A DNA stretch of 64,000 nt from Solenopsis invicta (GCF_016802725.1 NC_052671.1:12652435-12716434), one strand, 5' to 3'. Shown: positions 46,380 to 59,675, counted from the stretch's first letter. Notes: generated by a model from the letters alone, not told the origin. Program-made: numbers and translations.

Positions 46380-47371
46380 ATTGCATGTATTTTTGCAAAT
46401 CGTATGTGTGTAAATTATTGTTCAGTCGGTACAACGAAGTAACGACTTTAGCATCTCTAAGGACTATGTAGGAATTGGACGTTATTAGTTCCAAATACGG
46501 CCATTAGAAGTCTCAAGTTGAAATGTCTCTCGTAAGTAGAATTATGTTTTTCGCGCATGTAAAAGATGTAACTTCAGATCGAGAATCGTGGAAGCATTGG
46601 TTATTCGAATACATTTCATTATAACTATTTTTTTGTAATGTGAAGTTCATAGTGAAAGTTCATAAATCAATCCAAAATTAAGTCTGGGAAAACACATGTA
46701 ACGCTATTTTATTTAAGTTCTATTATAAAGTGACTTAACTATAGAGATTTAAAAAGGTATGATAAAATAAATTAAAATTTTTCAAAGCTTATAAAATTGT
46801 CTAATGTTGCCTGGAACTTTAAATAAAAGTCTCTAAAAGTTCGGATTTTTCAGGAAATTCTTTTACAAAGAGCAAACACAGCTGACAACTCTCTCGAAAT
46901 TTGTATGAGATAAAAATTGTTTCCAGTGAATAAAGCTCAGCCAGAGTCAATTTGTACAGAGCGTGCTCATCAGATTTTGTTAAGGGAGGTGGTAGCTGCA
47001 CGGACGTGCTCTAATGGATTAAAACGACGCATGCTTCGTGACGCATGTATCAGAGCTTCGCTCTCCCGTCCTCTCGTCGCGCGAAAAGTTGTCTTCGGCC
47101 GCGCTCCAGTTTCGCGAGACGAACGCTGATACGACGCGCCTTCGCCCCGTGATTCATGGTCGCCCACGTTTGCTCGTTCGCGACTTAACACCCATTTCGA
47201 ATGCACCTTTCATCCGCGGTTTTACTCCGCCGCAAGTGGCGAGGCTTTTGCGGTACGTTAATTAACTCCACGATAACCGGGTTAAGAATATCTCGTGCTC
47301 GAACTTTTTCCTCCTCAAACTATTTTCCCTGCCAGAAATGCAGGCGGAGCAATAACTCCGTGGAGTATTAA

Positions 47372-47413
47372 TCTCTCTTTCTCTCTCTCTCTCTCTCTTT
47401 CTCTCTAGCTCTC
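47372..47413. repeat. (CT)n microsatellite, interrupted
   Basis: CT units with TTTCT and AGCT interruptions. Confidence 0.9.
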
Positions 47414-49287
47414 CTTTTCTGTTTTACTCCATTTCAGACTTTTTAAAACTTTTTTCTCACAATATATTATGCTTAACATTAGAAAACATTAACTTTGAAA
47501 TGGATTTATTAAAATAAAGGTACGTTTAATGTGTTTAAACTTTTCTTATTTCTGTTCAAAAGATTTTAATTGATGAAATTTTTATAATAATTATAGCCAT
47601 ATCTCTTTCCATTCTATTCCGAGACGAAATTTTTATTTCTACTTTCGGCCTCAGTTAGACTTTTTACGCCTCTTTCGACACTTCAAACACTCAATTAAGC
47701 CTCTTATGAACTTGACTGTAATGGAATCTGTGGAGAGTTTGTCTAAGAGAATTTTGTCGAAAACCTCGAAGTAAGAAATTTTCTGATAACTACCATTTTG
47801 AGACACAACGTAGGAGCTCAAATGCTGTGATTATAATTTATCATAAGCTTCTAGAACCTACATATGTTCTAAAATTCAGGTTGAAAGTAGGAGAAAAATT
47901 TCAATTCGAGACTATTTATGTAGCAGATTTTGAATCGCATTACGCATAGCTTTAAAAGTTATTTACTAAATGATAATTAGTCTTTCTTCGTAAAAGAAAG
48001 CTTTTGAGCTTTTAATATGCCATATCGTTAATTAAGTGATAGAAATGCTTAAGAAATTTACAAAGTTACTTGTTGTTAGATTTACAAAGGAAGGTTTCCA
48101 AGTGAATCGCAAAATAACGTCAAACCAACACACAGAATTGTTTCTTTCGGTAAACAGAAAGAAAGAAAATTACCATATAGGCTCAACCTCTAGTACAATA
48201 CAAGTAAACATAAATAAATATCCACGAATTTCAACGAGTTATTAGCATGTTACATCATTTTGCAATTTTAACTTTTTTTTAGCAAAGTTTAATTAACTTT
48301 CCTGGATATACATATTAATATTTTAAGAGACTTCAGAATTTGTTAATTATGGACATAGTGGAATTATGTGAACATGTAACGTCTCATTATTTCATATTCG
48401 CTATATTGATTCTATGACCGCTGTATAATTTATAAACTTCAGAATCTCCCAAAATATTAATACATCAAAAAAGCTAAATTACATTTTGCTAAAAAGGAAA
48501 ATATTATAATTGACAAGATAACGCAATAATTTGTTAAAATTCTCGTAAATTTGTTTATTTCGCAAATGTTACAAATGATAAATTTCTCTCTTTGATCGAA
48601 AACCGTGATCCGTATGGATTTGACATTATTTTGTGATTTACACTTCTGGAAATCTTCTCTCGTTAGTGCAAAGCTGACAAAATTTAATCCTATTATCCAG
48701 CACGTCCAACTGTGATGCAATGTTAGTTTCACCGTGATTATCCACAAGCGTTACGCTTTATCATATTACGGACAAGAAAGTGTTTAATGCCGCAGATACT
48801 TGGCGTTTTCCTCCGAGTTGCGATGTTCATTTTACTGTACATCTCGTTTTACTCCACATTCAACACGACCTTATTTACGTAACTGTACAGGGTCACATGA
48901 AAAATGGAACACCGCGGTGATGAAAAATGACCGAGCGATTTACTGAGCTCAAGACGTATTCTAGGAGAACTCGAGATTCTAAGTGTAATTTCTTAAATAC
49001 GAATGAAGAGACTGAGCCGTCACAACCTGATCAAAATCGCAACCTGATTTCGTAGTATCGATTAGCAAGAATACTGAGAAGTTTAATTACATTGTACAAT
49101 GTAAAAAAATTCAATAAATTTACATATAATAGACGTAAAAATTACACGATTAGTTTCGTAAATATAAAAAAAAATCACGTAACTTTATAGAATTTATGTA
49201 GTTCCACAAAAAGTATATAGATTTGCTTTTATTGAGTAAATATATCTTATGTTATACGAAGAAATACGTACGTGACAGGATATTTTA

Positions 49288-49332
49288 AATTATATTATAT
49301 GTAATTATATTATATGTAATTATATTATATGT
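49288..49332. repeat. Three tandem copies of a 15-bp unit
   Basis: AATTATATTATATGT repeated three times without change, plus a partial fourth copy. Confidence 0.9.
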
Positions 49333-49990
49333 AATTATCTAAATTTTTGTAACGTTACGTAGTACAATAATATTCCATATATCACGAAATATAATGCGAT
49401 CAGTGTCCAACGTGTATGCGTGAAAATTCTGTCTTGACATCACTATGTGCGGGCACACAGTGAGTAATCATTCCATTGTTTACAACATGTATGATAGACA
49501 GACAATATTTGTACAATTGCAAAACGTATTGTTACTTTATTAAATTCTATAACTTTCCGTACATGTTGTAAATTTACTTTTGCAATTTTAATTACAAATT
49601 ATAAAATTAATCTTACACTTGTATATTGCAAATTTACAAATGCGTGGAAATTAACAACTATTTAGTAACTTTACACCTATTATAGTGCATAATTTTGAGA
49701 AAATTTCGTTACAGTGTACATCTGCGTGCATTTATCGTAAAATAAATACTAAGAATTATTCAGTATTATCATATTCTATACAGTATACAGAATATTTCTA
49801 TTAATTCGCGAAATTTATTAGACGAGAAGTGGATATTACGGCTAACCCTATTAGGTGAGAAATTCTAAAATAAAATGCGTCTTGCTTAACAAATGTAAAA
49901 TGTCTGTTATACACATTTTTTATTATAAATTGCGCGGACTCGTTATTTTAATAACATCGAATTTTGCAATTGCACAGAGAGATACGGATA

Positions 49991-50974
49991 AATTTAAATG
50001 ACTGAGATAATATTCGCTCTTAGGGCTGCTTGCAATTACGAACTTGGAATAAGCGCAGCCCGGCGGAGCAAAAGTCCACCGAAGTGCCTCAATTGAAGAG
50101 CTCCTACAGGAAGCGGCGCGACCGCAGCTACCATCTCGACCCGATACCCGAACGGCGCGTGGTCACACCAGCGTTCCGTTCTCGAAATCACGCGCTCGAC
50201 CTGCATCATTTCGCGCAGATTTACCGCGTCGCGGGAGTAATCTGTAAGCGGGGCCATTGTATCGCGCGTGTATATTTTGCAGCTATCCGTCACTCCGCGG
50301 AAAGCCACGTCGACGCTCATCCGTTAAGCCAGGTTTAGACTTGACACTTATCGCCTGATATTGCTATCGTATACGTCGCGTGTTGCCGGCTGCGCGACAA
50401 AAGAATATCCGTTGAGCGCGCGCGCAGAGAGTGTGGGGCCGGGAGGAGCAAAAGGGGGACGGACGTCAGCGCTGTGCTATGCACCGCTGCATCGGCTGCA
50501 TGCAGAGAACAGACTTCCGGCTGCGGCGCGGTGCGGTAAAGCGACGAATTCGCGGTCGACGCTGCCTATCGCCCGCGAAACGCTTTCGCGCATCCGCTCG
50601 TGGAAAGTTCGCTCTCGCGAGCAAAAATTTCTGCGGCAGGCAATCCCGATCGGGGGATCGCTGCTCGAACGATTACAACTGATTGTTATTTATTATCGAA
50701 TAATTAACGGTCTAACGGTCCGTCTAATCTGCGATCGTTCGCGATCTCGCGATTGTATCCCTCTTCCCGAGTTGAAATTTTGATCCTTCGTTAAGCCTTT
50801 AATTCTATTTAGTAGGAGCTAAGCTATCGAGATAGACATGATTGTTTGTGCGAATAATTATAGCGAGTAATTAGTGCGAATAATTATTTGTGCGAAATCT
50901 CGCTGGCTGTAGTAGGCGTGATCACACAGTTGTGTCTATATTCCAATGTTACAAGATGTAATTAATCTTCTGCA
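49991..50974. other. CpG island, no recognised gene
   Basis: About 50020-50780 is CpG-rich, with overlapping frames of 83-140 codons on both strands. No splice-bounded exon or domain identified. Confidence 0.4.
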
Positions 50975-51014
50975 CTGAAGGGGACTCTAAATGTGAGTCG
51001 AAACGTTTCCGTTA
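50975..51014 (+). ncRNA. Hammerhead-ribozyme-like motif, degenerate copy
   Basis: CTGAAGG, then a 5-bp stem (GACTC 50983-50987 / GAGTC 50995-50999) with a 7-base loop, then GAAA, a minimal stem (ACG/CGT with loop TTTC) and T at the cleavage position. This is the order CUGA..stem II..GAAA..stem III..UH. Departures are one extra base before stem II, G where the conserved A9 is expected, and no clear stem I. It shares the layout and several words (CTGAAG, AAATG, TCGAAAC, CGT.TTAAT) with the minus-strand motif at 61639-61691. Likely an inactive relic of a retroelement. Confidence 0.35.
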
Positions 51015-52298
51015 ATATGCGTTATTAGTCTTTATAGCAAGCGCACTTTGCAATCGATTATTTTAACCAAGAACGGAACGATTGAGCAATAATATCCGGC
51101 TCTTATTGGTCAATTTGTCTATTATTTATTTTTGTTGAATTTGAATTTGAATTAGAAGTTTTAAAAAAGAAGTTAATAAGTTTAATATTTTCAAAGCGGG
51201 TTCTCTCTGTTGAGCATCCAAATGGATGCGACCTATCCTTAAATGTGTCAGAGTAGCATCTAGATTTTCACTCGGGTTCAGAGTTCATGGTTTGCGAATA
51301 ATTTTTCATTTTTCAAGTTTATTTTATGTGAGAGGCAAAATTTCTGCGCGCACTCGCGATCTCTGCGCTTGCATCGTCGACTGACACTGAATTACGTGAT
51401 ACAGAACTGTTGTCTATTGTTTCTGCTGCGGAAGGATCGCGTGGAGGCAACTATTGTAATAAAACAGATTGTATGAAATAAAATAAAAAACTAATGATAA
51501 CTTTCTTAAAATTTAGAACGATTCGTTTCGCCTCGGTCTACCTTGTTCGAGTACACACACGTATTATTCGACGAGTTGAAATCCAATTTGAAGCTAGAAA
51601 TTAATTTAGATGCATCTAATCGGGCTTAAATGTTGAAAGTTTAGCACAAAATGATTCAATAACTTTATTACGCTAATGCCGTTGAATCTTAATTTGTGCC
51701 GCAGATCTCAGCGTTTCAAATAGGTCTTTAGACTTTCGTTACAGTAAACGCAGCTTAAATTGAAAAATATTTACATTTAAACTACTTTTGAACCATAACA
51801 ATTTGAAACAAATCTCGTTCTAAGCGATGAAACAGAACGTAAGGAAGATATCTTGCACGAAACGCATCCCGAGATAAGTGCACATCAAAATATTTCTATA
51901 CCGAAGCGGTATATGAACAGCGCTGAGAGCTTCGTGTAAAAGAGACTTCACTGAGGATTGGTACGTCCGAGAGGAGCGACGTCGACGGTCTCGAGAGCAT
52001 CTTGTCTCGCGGAAGAGGATACGCGAGATGGCACGCTTTACTTGATCTAAACGATTTGTACTATCGAAGCGGCGCGGCGCGACGTCGAGAGCGAAGACGA
52101 TGAGAGGAAACGTCTCGAAAGCGACGACGGCGCGTCTTGAAATTGATGAACGAGCGAAACGCTTTTGCACCGAGGCGCGCCGCGACGTCGGTCTCCGGCC
52201 CGGCATCAATACAACATGCATTCGGCGACGGTCGCACGATCAACCAAGTGGGTGGGTATTAAACGCGCCGAACGCGGTGAAAATAGAGCGCGAGCAGG
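51015..52298. other. AT-rich DNA then CpG island
   Basis: CpG-rich from about 51930. Frames up to 135 codons overlap here and are not called. Confidence 0.4.
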
Positions 52299-52339
52299 CT
52301 GGCCTAGTAACGGTAGACGCAAATCCTGCGGCGGTGTCA
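52299..52339 (+). repeat. Motif E, copy 1 (diverged)
   Basis: CTGGCCTAGTAACGGTAGAC, then GCAAATCCTGCGGCGGTGTCA. It matches the E consensus through the core and the downstream GGTGTC, and is preceded by GCGGTGAAAATAGAGCG, as in copies 3-5. Confidence 0.5.
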
Positions 52340-55300
52340 AAGACTCGTATATTCCGACCGCGCATTTTAGCACCGCGTATAATCTCTCGAGTCTTATTGC
52401 GCGTTAAGGAGAATAAGTGTACTCTTCAAAATAACCAAAATCTAATTTTCTTCATCTCCTGGAAAATAGTAAATTGTTTCCTGCACATTTTGAACTATGC
52501 AAAATAAACTTTAGATATCTAAATATCTAAAAAACAAATATATATATATCGTTTAATGATTAGACGTAAAGAATTAAGAAATAATTGTAAAAATGGTGTT
52601 AAATATTTTTTATTTATCCTGGTGACACCCTTTATTTATAATTATGATTTGAAATAGACACAGGAAGAAAATATAAATATAAGAAATGTAATATTGCGAT
52701 GTGAAATAATATAAAACTTTTGAAATACTGGTCTGTAAAATCTTTTATTATTATTATTATTGCCTTTTTTTCTTGGAAAATATAGAGCTGAATATACGAC
52801 TTGTTTATTTGATTTTAAAAAGTTATAATTTTATCAAAAGTTCAACGAATGAAAAAAGGTTGCAAAAAAACTAATTTTTTGCAAACCATATTTAAAATTC
52901 AAAAAGAGTGTGTTTGCTTAGGAGGAAAGTATGAATCAAAATGTAACCAATCATATAAAAAATAAAAATGAAAAAGAAAACTCGAATATATTAACTCATT
53001 TTTAGTAAAAAAAAAGAGCATAGAGGTAATTAATTTTGCTTTGTGATTTCGCAACGGTATATTGTCCCTTATCTCCTTTATTTACAACGTAATGGAGAAA
53101 GCTAGAAATCGTCGGATAAAGTTTCCTTCTCTTTAGTCGTGTTTGAAAAGACATGAATTGATTTATAAAAGTGAAAAAAAAAGAAAAACTCTGAATTATG
53201 ATATGTACATATGATCATATTGTTTAGTGAAAATAAAAAACACAATGTTTTGTTCCTATACATATTTCCAAACCGTTTTATGAGTGTCGGAAGTCCTGCG
53301 CATTACGAAATTTTCTTGCGCAGTATACCAAAGTGAAATATGGCGCAGTTTTTTGATAGTTCGAAACTGGTTCGACCATGTTGAAAGAAATCCTTCGTTT
53401 AATTCTGAAATAGGTTCAAAATAAAACATGAAAACTATTTAATCTAAATAATTTTAATAAAACAGTTAAAAATATAATTAACAAACGACAAAACAAATTA
53501 TATTGCATGAAATTAGATTTGTCGATTGTTTCCTCCATAAAAATTCGCTCAATAGTACGACATTAGATATAACGTTAATTAGGTAAGAATTTCCCACAAT
53601 ATATTGTTAAAATAAAGGTCTATCCTTTACAATAAAGGACATGTTATCATCAAGAGGCGCGATCGCGTCTCGCGCCAAAATGAACGCGAAGCGAGAGATC
53701 ATATACTAGTACATGGGATATCTTGAGCAATTTTAGTACTCAGAATCTTATAATTTTAACAACGAAATATCTGCGGAAAGTGGTGAGATTTCACGATGAA
53801 CCTTTCACTCAGGCTAATAGTTGAGATAATGTTCGAGCAATTGTCTTTGTTTCTACGTAAATAAAATTTCCCGTCTCTTCTATTATCCGTTGTCGAGAAG
53901 AGTGCATCTCTTGCGTAAATGCACATCTCGGCTATTCTAGTAGTTCATCTTGACGATGAAACCATCGCCAATTTCCACGCTCTACTGATTACCCATTGAG
54001 ACTTGGACCGTGATAATTAATAGGTCACAATTGAGAATTGATGGCGAGTAGGAATCTATAACTGGATTTCCCCTCGGTTTACAAAAATAACATGTTTTCC
54101 AATTTAGTTACGGGATAAATGAAACGTAGTCGCCATCTCTTACAAGAAGCTGTAAATCGAGCGCAATTTTCAACTTTATATCGTCGGCGTGGCCGCGCGG
54201 TCGAGTGTTTTTACGCGCACACGAGAGCTTTTATTTTCTAAATGAAACTCACGGAAGTGACAACAAGCATTCATCGGATATTTCGCTCTGCTGAATCGTT
54301 ATCGTGCGCTGCATACACACGTATGTATCGTACGTACCGTGAAAGAGCTCGAGGAAAGATCGATGGGAATCTTGATAGTCAGGGCTTTTTTGATCACGCG
54401 TTACACAGAGGGCGCGCGTGATTTACTGTATAAATCTCTCACGATGTGAACTGAATTATTTTACGACTACCGTTTACTTTTCGAATGCGATCGCGCGACT
54501 TGACACAAATCTGTCTCTTTCACCGAAGTAAATGTTCGTCTTAAATATGTCCGCCGTTGAGTATCGATAAAAACATGTTGTTATTGCAGCTATTGTAGCT
54601 GGTATAAAACATATCTCTGCACATTTCTGTCGGAAACGTACGACTTCTTGTTAGATTTATCTCAAAACATAATGTAAAAAATGAAAAAAATGTTTATGAA
54701 GCCAATATCAAAATGACAGCGATGTACTAACGTATCAAGCGGCGTCTCGTATAAAAATAAACAATAAAATAAATGTGGCGAGGTCAATGTGTAAAGCGTG
54801 CAAATTTTATGATAAATGTCAAATTAATAAAATTGTATTTTCCCTCAATTTTTGTTTGATGCATTTAATTTACTTGTAATTTGTACACCATCGGCTAATG
54901 AAAATACAGTGAAGTCGAAACGCGTCGTTTCGTAATTTATAGTGCATTAAATACAGTTTTATTAATTTGATATCAAGAATTTACTCGTTTATCAACCTAT
55001 ATATAATTACGTATATAAATACGATAAAATAGACGGTGAAATATTTATCTGTATATGTATGTTAGATCATTAAAAAATGTTAACACGTTTTACTTAAATT
55101 AACTAAAGCTCGCAAGCTCTTTAATTTTCTCTCTTCTCTTCTCTTCTCGGTAATTTTAACGGTTTTAAATATAATATCAGCAGTATCGCTTGTGAAAATA
55201 AAAGGGCACGTAGCACTTGACATGTTATTTTAAAATCACTTTGGGTCATGGTCACACTCTTCGCGCAACTACATTTATTTTATATTTATGCTATTTTCCA

Positions 55301-55566
55301 TCGCTTTCCCATCGACCCATGCTCATGAGCTAAGAACGTGGAACTCTAGAAAATATTGTGCTCAAACGCGAGAGGACGCGAGGTGAAAGTACCACGACAC
55401 CGAGTACCTTCGGGAATACCTTCCGCACAGTGCAGTGGTCGGCTCTTCTTTCTTTTCGATAACGCTCGTCGAACAGCAAATAGAGATTAACCGTGGGTTA
55501 ATTATGATCGATCGAATCCGGCGCGGCCGTTAGTTTCTTTTCGGCTCTTAAACGCGCTCGAACGAG
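52340..55566. other. Long AT-rich stretch, then CpG-richer DNA
   Basis: No gene, element or RNA seen. Composition becomes CpG-richer at about 54170-54420 and again from about 55320. A short CTTCT repeat occurs near 55128-55149. Confidence 0.45.
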
Positions 55567-55602
55567 CTGACCCAGTAACGGCATAAACTGTACGGTAGTG
55601 TC
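55567..55602 (+). repeat. Motif E, copy 2 (diverged)
   Basis: CTGACCCAGTAACGGCATAA, then ACTGTACGGTAGTGTC; keeps TAACGGCAYAAA and the downstream GGTAGTGTC. Confidence 0.5.
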
Positions 55603-56910
55603 CCGGCTTGCAATTCTCCGCGGGTCGATAGTTACTTCTCGACGGCTCCTCTCTCGTTAACTGCTCGAACTTACCGGTGGTAATCACGATGATTGCGAGG
55701 AAGGCAGAGTCCCCCTTTGAAACACGAAAAGACCATATCGGGGCGCGGATTGTTGTTGTTTCGAAGTCAAGTTGTCCCTTTACCCGGCGATCATCTTTAC
55801 GTAAGGGAGAGGGCGAGGGAGAAAAAAAAAAGGAAAGAAGTCGCGCCATTGTCTCGCTCGCCGAAACTCGGTGACGGAAACTTCGCGATTAATCTTTTAA
55901 TAACGAAGTCGCCCCGAGTGAATCCGGGGCGAGCTACTTTCTGCACTTTGTTCGTTCGTCTCTTAGACACTCGGAAGTGATGTAATAATTAAGTAGGGAA
56001 GATGGGCAGGATAATTCCGCCGGAAACTAAGAGATGGCACAAAAAATATGTCATGCAGTTTTGCCAATTTATTTTTATGTGAAAAAAACAGTATTGTGTT
56101 ACTTAATTGAATTGTTTATCTCTTTATTTCAGAGAACTTAATTATTAATTACGAATAGCTGTTTCGTATTGATTTTTTAAGTTTGCAGTATTTTTATCGA
56201 AGTCTAATGTAATGAAACATTTATCACGCACACAACATTAAAGGTTAAATTAAATTAGCCCAAAACTGTATTTGAAATTAAAACATTTAATACATTTTAT
56301 TATGCGCACAATTTTAGCATTTTATTGACAATTAACGAAATTTTATTATTTGGTTATGATATTATGAGATTACACAATATTTCTTTTATATAATAGCATA
56401 GTACATAATTAACCATACACTATTGTTGAAAATTTACAATTTTATTTACATCCTCCAAATATGCATGTAATACTTAAATTCGTCACGACGCATTTCTGTA
56501 ATATGTTAAAAAATTAAATGAAAATCGTTTTTAAATGTTTAATTCTCTGCATATAAAGTTTCGGGAATATATACGATTTATCTCTCGTCGTTTTTAATTG
56601 GAAAAAACGGTTTAAGCAAATGCCAAATGCATGTATTTAATTACATTCAAACGCTGCACATCCAGGAATGAAGAATTCCTCTTCGCTTTTATTTATCGCG
56701 GGTTTCGATGTGGGAATTCATCGAGAAATAGAATTTCCATCCGTCACACTTTACCCACCGTGTACGACAACACACACACGCCCGTCGAAATACTACGGAT
56801 AAAATATGACGCGTACGAGACGGGCGATTCTCTCCCGTGTGGAATGAGCGGAAACGCGAGCCTCATTGCGAGTAGATTTTAGCGAAAACGAAATACGTCC
56901 GCGTGAAAAC
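55603..56910. other. CpG island, AT-rich gap, CpG island
   Basis: CpG-rich to about 55980, AT-rich to about 56620, then CpG-rich again. No gene recognised. Confidence 0.4.
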
Positions 56911-56961
56911 GTGGCGTGGCCTGGCGTGGCGTGGCGTGGCGCAACGTGGCTTGGCCTGGCC
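56911..56961. repeat. GTGGC minisatellite
   Basis: About ten imperfect 5-bp units (GTGGC, CTGGC, TTGGC), directly abutting motif E copy 3. Confidence 0.85.
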
Positions 56962-56980
56962 TACTAACGGCACAAATCCC
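56958..56980 (+). repeat. Motif E, copy 3
   Basis: GGCCTACTAACGGCACAAAT followed by CCC. It shares a 21-base exact match with copy 4 and 17 bases with copy 5. A GCGTGAAAAC block precedes it. Confidence 0.7.
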
Positions 56981-57972
56981 TCGCGATGACGACAAGCGAG
57001 TGTGTGTCCTCTTGCCGGCGCTGTTCATTGTACTTATTCGTACGACCGCTAAGCCCAACCTGCTCCCGTTTTATTATCAACATTTTAGCCCGTTCATTCC
57101 ATTTTTCACCGATACGATCTCGCACGCTAAATCTTCCAGGATGACTGCGGGCTTCGCGAATCGCTCGGCTAATGGTACACGGCGCGCGTTAAAAGAGTCA
57201 CGCACTCCCTAATTCCACAATTTCTAGATTGCCCAGCAAATACGAAATTGCGGCTCTCTCTTTTTCTCCTTCGCGAGACTATATATATATATCTGTAGCT
57301 AAATTATAGTAAATATTAGTCTTGGCAAAGAAGATTAAGTTGTTTGATATCCAATTTGTACTAAGTGGTGCATGTAACTATCCTTGATAATGTTCCACTT
57401 GATTAATATGTATAACTTTAATCGATATTTGGAAGCTTGCTTAAAAAAAAAAAGAAAGAACTCGATTTCTACAAATAATCGATTCAGTGAAACCATATGA
57501 ATGCGATCGAATGAGCCGAGCAGTTTTATTTGTCTCAATTAAAATGAACAAGGTATAAAAAGAATGCAGACCAATTTTTATAATCTTTTTTTACCTGCTT
57601 GAGTGCTCTTCATCGCTCTATGCCGTTCTATTATTTTATTTGGAAGCTGAAGATATTCACGGACAAATTGACATCTCTGCCATATTAACGAGTTAAAAAT
57701 TGCTCGTTTTTTTATCACTCGAACGAGTAACACATGTTGCAACTGAAATAAATGTTTTTGTTCCTCGATCCGATATTAATGAAAAAACAATCGTATCCAT
57801 GGAGTTTTATGATACACCGGCGAATGGGCGCAAAAAAAAGGGTTCGATTGATCGATCGATCATTCATGGTTTGCAGCGTCGGGCGATCGTGCGCTCGATC
57901 CGCAACTTCATCTCGCCGGTAAGTTTAGCGAGAACAAAATCCGCAGAGCGTGAAAACAGAACGTGAAGTTGT
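56981..57972. other. CpG-rich and AT-rich blocks between motif E copies
   Basis: No gene recognised. A short GATC-rich run (CGATTGATCGATCGATCATT) lies at about 57844-57864. Confidence 0.4.
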
Positions 57973-58014
57973 TGACCTACTAACGGCACAAATCCCCCCC
58001 GCCGGTGTCACGTG
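57973..58014 (+). repeat. Motif E, copy 4
   Basis: GACCTACTAACGGCACAAAT, then CCCCCCCGCCGGTGTCACGTG. The GCGTGAAAAC block lies about 35 bases upstream, as in copy 3. Confidence 0.7.
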
Positions 58015-58520
58015 CCGCGGCACGCATTTCGATTGTTTGCATTCCGTTTGATTTATCTCCCTTTTGGCCGCTACATCGATCTTTTTGTGCGAGTTCGAGA
58101 TTCGCGTTTACGTACGGTATTTAACGGATAATCCGATCGAATAAGTCATCCGATGCCAATATGCTCGGTCTTGAATGAAGAGCGCACTCAATATTTTCTT
58201 TCAACTGAACACCATGCGCTTTTTGAAGTACACATGCGTTGCTGTGCGATATTTTACCATTTGATTTATATGGTAAATTCAAGCAATATTTTATCCTTTT
58301 CTTTCGTTCGCATTTTATTTAGTAAATAAATTGAAAATCTTTTACAAATCTTTTAGAAAAGCTATTTATTTGACAATGTTCTTTATATTCACACACAAAA
58401 ACTTGATTGTGGCACATGTGCGTGGAATAATAAGCAATTCGCAATATTTATCTGTTTCTAACTAAACGTGAAGATATTCTTGTTAATAAATTCTGGCAAA
58501 GTAAATATGAAGATATTCTA
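58015..58520. other. Intergenic DNA, nothing identified
   Basis: GC-moderate to about 58140, then AT-rich. Confidence 0.45.
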
Positions 58521-58832
58521 CACGGAGATAATTTTCTCTTAAAATTTATCCTCTCAAAATCATGGTAGTTGTGGGACAATATGGATCTCGAACAATTTTA
58601 TCATAATTTTAGTAAACGTTAATCAAATTTAGTGAAATTTAGTAAAGTTATAGAAAAATTTAACTATTTTATATTAAATTAAATATTCGTTATGTTATAA
58701 AATAGTTTGCTTAAACTTCACTATATATTAAATTTTAATAAAATTATAGTAAAATTCTGAAGTTAAGATTATATTGTCCCACGACTATCATAATTTTGAG
58801 GGTAAATTCTAAAAGAAAATTCTCTCTCCGTG
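58521..58832. mobile_element. MITE, family E, 312 bp
   Basis: Ends CACGGAGATAATTTTCTCTT / AAAATTCTCTCTCCGTG. The arms pair over about 60 bases, including ATCATGGTAGTTGTGGGACA and its inverse. TA precedes the left end; the right flank is CA. Confidence 0.75.
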
Positions 58833-58871
58833 CAATAACTACATGTAACCACTGTAATACTACAGATACAC

Positions 58872-59115
58872 ACAAGGAGAGAATTTTCTTTTGGAATTTA
58901 CTCTCAAAATTATGGTAGTCTTGGGATAACATGGACTTCCAAGAATTCTACTGTAATTGTGCTAAACTTTAATAAAATTTTAGTAAAATTTAAACGAACA
59001 ATTTTATAATCTAACCACAATATTTAATGTATTGTTTATATGTACAAAATTTTCTCCTAAAATTTATTTTGAAAATCATGGTAACTGTAGGACAATATTT
59101 GTATTTCAAAGAATT
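58872..59115. mobile_element. Family E MITE fragments
   Basis: An arm like the left arm of 58521-58832 starts at about 58872 (AAGGAGAGAATTTTCTTTTGG), and a second one in the same orientation starts at about 59046. They look like two broken copies or one rearranged copy. Confidence 0.45.
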
Positions 59116-59196
59116 TTATACGGTTGTCTCTTATTTATTAACATATACTACACACATATTTTATATTTTATCCCAATAAAATATAAAATATGTTTG

Positions 59197-59198
<2 letters not shown>

Positions 59199-59259
<61 letters not shown>
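59199..59259. repeat. (TA)n microsatellite
   Basis: About 30 TA units; the open frame ending in repeated Tyr-Ile codons here is an artefact. Confidence 0.95.
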
Positions 59260-59262
<3 letters not shown>

Positions 59263-59600
59263 TAAACTGTTTAGTAAAATTTCAATGATTCTAAAAATAA
59301 TCTTTTTTTGAAATTATAATATTCACTACTTATTACATTGACATTAACAATTTGTTTAAATATTTGATTATTTAATAATTTACACGCATTAATGAAAATG
59401 ACCTTATATAATCCATAATTTCGACCGTCACTTTCTATTGAACAGTTTTAAATCGAATAAATATAAAGTAGTAATAAACATATGCAATATCTTAAATATC
59501 TTATTTGGTCATGATAATTTTACCATGCAGCATGATAAATTGATCAGTGCACTTTTTATACTATAAATAGATAATATCCAACACATTTGACAATAGAAAA
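59260..59600. other. AT-rich DNA, nothing identified
   Basis: No gene or repeat structure seen. Confidence 0.45.
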
Positions 59601-59675
59601 AATGGTGTAGCAAAGCAGGAGACTATCTAGACTCATGATCTAGAAACTTTAGTTCGAATCTTACTAGAGTAAGCA
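59601..59675 (+). pseudogene. tRNA-Met-like relic or SINE head
   Basis: TAGCAAAGCAGG at 59608-59619 fits the pol III A box and AGTTCGAATCT at 59651-59661 fits the B box. Between them, TCTAGA-CTCATGA-TCTAGA forms a 6-bp anticodon stem and a 7-base loop with anticodon CAT (Met). The T stem pairs poorly and I find no acceptor stem, so it is not a working tRNA. It may be a decayed tRNA-Met copy or the head of a tRNA-derived SINE. Confidence 0.45.

Larger units (their letters stand above)
46380..49990. other. Mostly AT-rich DNA, no supported gene
   Basis: A CpG-richer patch at about 46980-47280 is followed by a (CT)n tract (47372-47413). A 15-bp unit AATTATATTATATGT is repeated three times at 49288-49332. 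ACAGGGTCACATGAAAAATGG near 48889 resembles a DNA-transposon end without a visible partner. Confidence 0.4.

Noticed and set aside
54908..54940. Third hammerhead-like motif (AAGTCGAAACGCGTC)
   Set aside because: GTCGAAAC is present but there is no CUGA-type segment at the right place and no stem II can be drawn.
59032..59262. 76-codon frame ending in Tyr-Ile repeats
   Set aside because: Created by the (TA)n microsatellite and a MITE fragment.
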